From contig JFBG01000036.1 of the NCBI GenBank assembly GCA_000583135.1, positions 1 to 52,761 of the forward strand: a stretch of 52,761 nt of DNA, given 5' to 3'. Below are positions 49,202-52,761 of the stretch, in pieces (position 1 is the stretch's first letter; the number at the start of each line of letters is the position of its first letter). The stretch is from Thioalkalivibrio sp. HK1 (GTDB lineage: Bacteria; Pseudomonadota; Gammaproteobacteria; HK1). Below the pieces are notes generated by a model. It was not told the origin of the DNA and made no database searches. It was given only the letters and a program-made list of their open reading frames with translations. Made by a program: the position numbers and the translations under genes.

Positions 49202-50296
49202 ATGCGAAAGATGCAATCCCTCATGCCGAGCACCGACCCCTCGTTTTCTTTCGGGCGATCGATCGCGGGCGAACCGCCCCCGGCAAGGGCTCGGCTATCC
49301 GACGATGCGCAGGATTTTCGGGTCGTCGAGATCCCGAAATTCACAGCGCAAGGAAGCGGATCCCATGCGTGGTTGAAGATCGAAAAGCGTCGCCTCGATA
49401 CCATCGAGGTCGCCGATGCGCTGGCCCGATTGGCGGGGGTGCCCCCTTCGGCGGTCGGATTTGCGGGCATGAAAGATCGGGTGTCGGTGGCGACGCAGTG
49501 GTTCAGCGTAGACCTTGCCAATCGTCCCCATCCGGCGTGGGAGCGGCTGCAATCGGATGCCTTGTCGGTACTGGAGGCGACATCGCATTCGCGCAAACTC
49601 CGGCGGGGAGCCTTGCTCGGCAATCGCTTCGAGATCGTGCTGCGCAAGGTTCTCATCGAAAACGAGGATCGCTTTCAGCGGCGCTTGGAAGGGTTGCGGC
49701 AACGGGGGATGGCGAACTATTTCGGCGCTCAGCGCTTCGGAATCGATGGATCCAATCTGCGCTTGGCCGAAGATCTGCTGATCCGCCGTCGGCGCATCAA
49801 AGATCGCTTCCGGCGTTCCCTTGCCCTATCCGCCGCCCGGTCCTTCGTTTTCAATCGGGTGCTTGCAGCGCGCACCGAGGGTGCCGATGATCTGCTGCCC
49901 GGGGATGTGATGATGCTCGAAGGGCGAAAAAGCGTTTTCTCGGCGCCGGAGATCGACGAATCGATGATCGAGCGCTTTTCAGCCGGAGAGATCCATCCCA
50001 CCGGTCCTTTATGGGGAAGGGGGCGGCGGCTTGTCCAAGGCAAGGCCCTAAAAGTCGAGGATCGCATCGTCGCCGATTCTTGGGCCCTTTGCCGAGGCTT
50101 GGAGCGAGAGCGGGTCGATCAGGCTCGCCGGGCTTTGCGGGTCTTCGCCCGGAATCTCGAAGTGCGTTTGGAAGGCGATCGGGCGCATCTTTCTTTCGAT
50201 TTGCCTCCGGGTAGTTATGCCACCGTCCTCATCGGGTCCCTTTTCGCTCTCGAAGCCTTTAGAGGCCGAAAGGTGCAAGGCCCCGGCCATCTTTGA
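49202..50296 (+). CDS. truD: tRNA pseudouridine synthase TruD
   Basis: TruD makes pseudouridine 13 in tRNA-Glu. The 364-residue product has DDAQDFRVVEIPKF near 33, the active-site segment GFAGMKDRVSVATQWFSV near 82-100 with the catalytic Asp, then ALLGNRFEIVLR and GMANYFGAQRFG, and SFVFNRVLAAR. All are typical TruD positions. I choose ATG 49202, which has GAAAGAGG two bases before CG-ATG; the frame extends to 49127. It follows ispF as in most Gammaproteobacteria, but surE and pcm do not follow. Confidence 0.93.
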   Translation: MRKMQSLMPSTDPSFSFGRSIAGEPPPARARLSDDAQDFRVVEIPKFTAQGSGSHAWLKIEKRRLDTIEVADALARLAGVPPSAVGFAGMKDRVSVATQWFSVDLANRPHPAWERLQSDALSVLEATSHSRKLRRGALLGNRFEIVLRKVLIENEDRFQRRLEGLRQRGMANYFGAQRFGIDGSNLRLAEDLLIRRRRIKDRFRRSLALSAARSFVFNRVLAARTEGADDLLPGDVMMLEGRKSVFSAPEIDESMIERFSAGEIHPTGPLWGRGRRLVQGKALKVEDRIVADSWALCRGLERERVDQARRALRVFARNLEVRLEGDRAHLSFDLPPGSYATVLIGSLFALEAFRGRKVQGPGHL

Positions 50297-50318
50297 TCGG
50301 ATCCCCGGCGATATAAGA

Positions 50319-50330
50319 GCGCCATGGCGC
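50319..50330. other. Perfect 12-bp palindrome after truD
   Basis: GCGCCATGGCGC is a perfect palindrome 22 bases after the truD stop. Function is unclear; a hairpin would have no loop of its own length and no T-run follows. Confidence 0.25.
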
Positions 50331-50449
50331 CGATCGTCGCTTGCAGGCCGGAACCTGTGGATAATCGACGTTCGAGCCTGTCTTTGCGATGCGCTCTCGG
50401 AACGGCGCTCTCGGGCCGAACGCTTTGTCAACCTCCAAGGTGAAGATCA

Positions 50450-51427
50450 TTGAACGAATCGCCGACCATCGAAGACGTGCGGATCGCCGCCTCTCGTCTT
50501 TCGGCCAAAGCCCATCGAACCCCGGTGCTCGATTGTCGCAGCGTCGATGCGTGGGTAGGGGCCAAGGTGCATTTCAAATGCGAGAATTTTCAAAAGGGCG
50601 GGGCCTTCAAGTTTCGAGGAGCGCTCAATGCGATATTGGGTCTCGATCGACAAGCCTTGGCCCGCGGTGTCGTCACCCATTCATCGGGGAATCACGGGGC
50701 CGCGGTGGCCCTGGCTGCGGGAATGGCAAGGACCGACGCCAAGGTCGTCATGCCCGCCAACGCCAATCGAGCCAAGCGCGCGGCGGTACAGGCTTATGGG
50801 GCGAAGGTGATCGAATGCGCCCCGACCCAGGCGGCCCGGGAGGAGGCCATCGCCCGCATGGTCGAGGACGAGGGGCGCATTGTGGTGCATCCCTACGACG
50901 ATGCCAAGGTCGTCGCCGGGCAGGCCACCGCGACCTTGGAGTTCATGGAGCAGGTGCCGAATCTGGATCGATTGGTGGCCCCGGTCGGAGGCGGTGGATT
51001 ATTGGCGGGGACGGCGCTTGCGGCCTCGATTGCAAGCCCGCGGATATCGGTTTGGGGGGCGGAGCCGGAGCAGGCCGACGATGCCGCTCGATCCTTCGCC
51101 GCCGGCAGACGGATCGTCGATCCTTCGGCTTCGGTATCGACCGTCGCCGACGGGCTGCGCGCCGGGATCGGCGAGATCCCCTTTTCGATCATCCACGATC
51201 GGGTCGATGAGATCGTGACCGTCTCCGAAGCGGCGATCATCGAGGCCATGCGCTTTTTATGGGAGCGGATGAAGATCGTCGTCGAGCCCTCGAGTGCGGT
51301 GGCTCTGGCCGCGCTGTCGGCGCGCCGGGATGACTTGCGCGGCCGATGCATCGGGGTGATCTTGAGCGGGGGCAATGTCGATCTCGATGCCCTGCCATGG
51401 TCGCCATCGGCGCCATCGATGTCTTGA
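50450..51427 (+). CDS. PLP-dependent threonine/serine dehydratase family enzyme
   Basis: Family members deaminate serine, threonine or hydroxyaspartate, or racemise serine. The 325-residue product has the PLP lysine K54 in QKGGAFKFRGAL, SSGNHGAAVALAA near 83, the phosphate loop GGGGLLAGTAL near 178 and SGGNVDLD near the end. It lacks the C-terminal regulatory domain of biosynthetic threonine dehydratase. It therefore fits the catabolic/serine-racemase/hydroxyaspartate ammonia-lyase group, which cannot be resolved by eye. The start is TTG 50450 with AGGTGA about six bases upstream. Confidence 0.88.
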   Translation: MNESPTIEDVRIAASRLSAKAHRTPVLDCRSVDAWVGAKVHFKCENFQKGGAFKFRGALNAILGLDRQALARGVVTHSSGNHGAAVALAAGMARTDAKVVMPANANRAKRAAVQAYGAKVIECAPTQAAREEAIARMVEDEGRIVVHPYDDAKVVAGQATATLEFMEQVPNLDRLVAPVGGGGLLAGTALAASIASPRISVWGAEPEQADDAARSFAAGRRIVDPSASVSTVADGLRAGIGEIPFSIIHDRVDEIVTVSEAAIIEAMRFLWERMKIVVEPSSAVALAALSARRDDLRGRCIGVILSGGNVDLDALPWSPSAPSMS

Positions 51428-51475
51428 TCCCCCGCCCGCCCCTTACCAAGTCGAAAGAGCGATTCGAGGCGAATA

Positions 51476-52729
51476 ATGAACCGCGACCGCATTCATTTTC
51501 TCTTCCTCAATATCGGGCATTTCCTCGATCATTTTTTCATGTTGATCTTCGCAACCGTCGCCGCCTTGCGCCTTTCCCGAGAGTGGGGGATGGAGTATTC
51601 GGAGTTGATTCCCTTGGCGACCCCGGGTTTCGCCGCCTTCGGCCTGGCCTCGATACCGGTGGGCTGGATCGCGGATAAGTGGAGCCGGGAAGGGATGATG
51701 GTGATCTTTTTCGTCGGCATCGGGGCGAGCTCGATCGCCACCGCCTTGGCCCAAACTCCCTTGCAGATCGCCGGCGGGCTTTTCGCTATCGGGGTCTTCG
51801 CCGCGATCTACCATCCGGTGGGGTTGGCGATGGTGGTGCAAGGGCGCCGGCATACCGGGATCCCGCTTGCGATCAACGGCGTGTTCGGCAATCTCGGGGT
51901 GGCGTGCGCGGCGCTGATCACCGGATTTCTCATCGACAATGCCGGCTGGCGCAGCGCTTTCGTCGTGCCCGGGATCATCACCATCGCCATCGGAGTCGCC
52001 TACGGGATCTTTTTGCGCAAGCCCAAGCAAGACCGATCCGATCTCCGAGAGGGCATTTCCAAGCCCGCCGCCCAAGCCGAGTCCATTGCCATCGACCCCA
52101 AGACCTTGGTGCGGGTCTTTGCGATCATCGTTTTCACCACCGCCATCGGCGGTCTCAACTATCAAAGCGGCACCTTCGCCCTGCCCGAAATCCTCGAAGA
52201 GAGGCTCGAAGGCTTCGTCGCCTCCGCCACCGAGATCGGAACCTACGCCTTCGTGATTTTCGCCGTGGCCTCCTTCGCCCAGCTGGTGATCGGTTATCTC
52301 TTGGATCGCCACTCCGTGCGTACCATCTTCGCCTTCGTGGCCGCCACCCAAGCCCTCTTTCTTTTGCTGATGATCAATCTCACCGGCCCGATGGCGTTGC
52401 TCGTGTCGACCGCCTTCATGTTGGCGGTCTTCGGGCAAATCCCGATCAACGATGTTTTGATCGGACGTATCGCTCGCAGCGAGTGGCGAAGCCGGGCCTA
52501 CTCGATTCGCTATATCGTGAATTTCTCGGTGATGGCCACGACCCTGCCGCTGATCGCTTGGATCCATGCCACCAAGGGCTTCGGCACCCTTTTTGCGGTG
52601 ATGTCGATCGCCGCCGGCATGATCTTCATCGCGGTATTGTTGCTGCCGAACAAGGGGAGAATCGTCCTCCCCGCACAATCGTCAGTCTCGCCCGAAGCGC
52701 GCGAGTCCCACACCCCTCGCGCGACTTGA
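51476..52729 (+). CDS. MFS transporter (fosmidomycin-resistance-like)
   Basis: The 417-residue protein has about twelve hydrophobic helices in two halves, with GHFLDHFFMLIF in helix 1, GWIADKWSREGMM in the typical loop between helices 2 and 3, and AAIYHPVGLAMV in helix 4. These resemble the fosmidomycin-resistance branch of the MFS. The central loop is short and hydrophilic. The substrate is unknown. The ATG at 51476 has GAGG seven bases upstream. The stop lies 32 bases before the window edge. Confidence 0.82.
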   Translation: MNRDRIHFLFLNIGHFLDHFFMLIFATVAALRLSREWGMEYSELIPLATPGFAAFGLASIPVGWIADKWSREGMMVIFFVGIGASSIATALAQTPLQIAGGLFAIGVFAAIYHPVGLAMVVQGRRHTGIPLAINGVFGNLGVACAALITGFLIDNAGWRSAFVVPGIITIAIGVAYGIFLRKPKQDRSDLREGISKPAAQAESIAIDPKTLVRVFAIIVFTTAIGGLNYQSGTFALPEILEERLEGFVASATEIGTYAFVIFAVASFAQLVIGYLLDRHSVRTIFAFVAATQALFLLLMINLTGPMALLVSTAFMLAVFGQIPINDVLIGRIARSEWRSRAYSIRYIVNFSVMATTLPLIAWIHATKGFGTLFAVMSIAAGMIFIAVLLLPNKGRIVLPAQSSVSPEARESHTPRAT

Positions 52730-52761
52730 AGCCTTTCGAAAGGGAATTATATCGAATAGTG

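Overview
The window looks like one chromosomal piece of a Gammaproteobacterium, probably marine or host-associated. The evidence is gene order: leuS-lptE-holA-proA-nadD-rsfS on one side, and pyrG-kdsA-eno-ftsB-ispD-ispF-truD, darP and pepN on the other, are arrangements typical of that class. The TRAP transporter and the long Calx-beta-like surface protein fit a marine or symbiotic habitat, but that is inference and the genus cannot be named. No tRNA, rRNA, CRISPR array or intact insertion sequence was seen.

Layout. Bases 2-4336 hold the 3' part of a giant repeat protein (+). Bases 4452-12252 are a minus-strand housekeeping run: maf, rsfS, nadD, proA, holA, lptE, leuS. An MscS channel and an AbrB-type membrane protein follow (12361-14759, -). 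A family III CoA-transferase (15541-16746, +) marks the left edge of an island (16777-24456) that is visibly richer in A+T and almost all on the minus strand. The island holds an AAA+ ATPase/subtilase pair resembling IetAS, a Schlafen-type AlbA_2/ATPase-like protein, and an McrB-N/DUF3883 nuclease-like protein. It also holds two gene relics and several short tandem repeats. A D-aminoacylase (24551-26032, -) and a lone SMC/OLD-like ATPase (26209-27435, -) come next.

Bases 28024-35541 (+) form a probable catabolic and uptake cluster: CitE-like lyase, PhyH oxygenase, N-formylglutamate amidohydrolase-like enzyme, the three TRAP subunits dctQ, dctM and dctP, and a glutamine-synthetase-like ligase. 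After a gene-poor stretch come a broken copy of the C-terminal domain of the first protein, pepN (-), darP, a GNAT acetyltransferase and an amidohydrolase. The pyrG-kdsA-eno-ftsB-ispD-ispF-truD run (43154-50296, +), a PLP-dependent dehydratase and an MFS transporter complete the window.

The most unusual part is the island. A broken copy of the CoA-transferase gene and a broken copy of the ietA 3' end occur in the same order and orientation as their intact parents. In the second copy, however, the space between them holds the Schlafen-like gene instead of ietS, and the rest of ietA is replaced by the McrB-N/DUF3883 gene. This looks like a block duplication, or recombination between shared flanks, followed by exchange of defence cargo. 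An array of ten 11-bp repeats lies upstream of the Schlafen-like gene, and the same motif recurs upstream of ietA.
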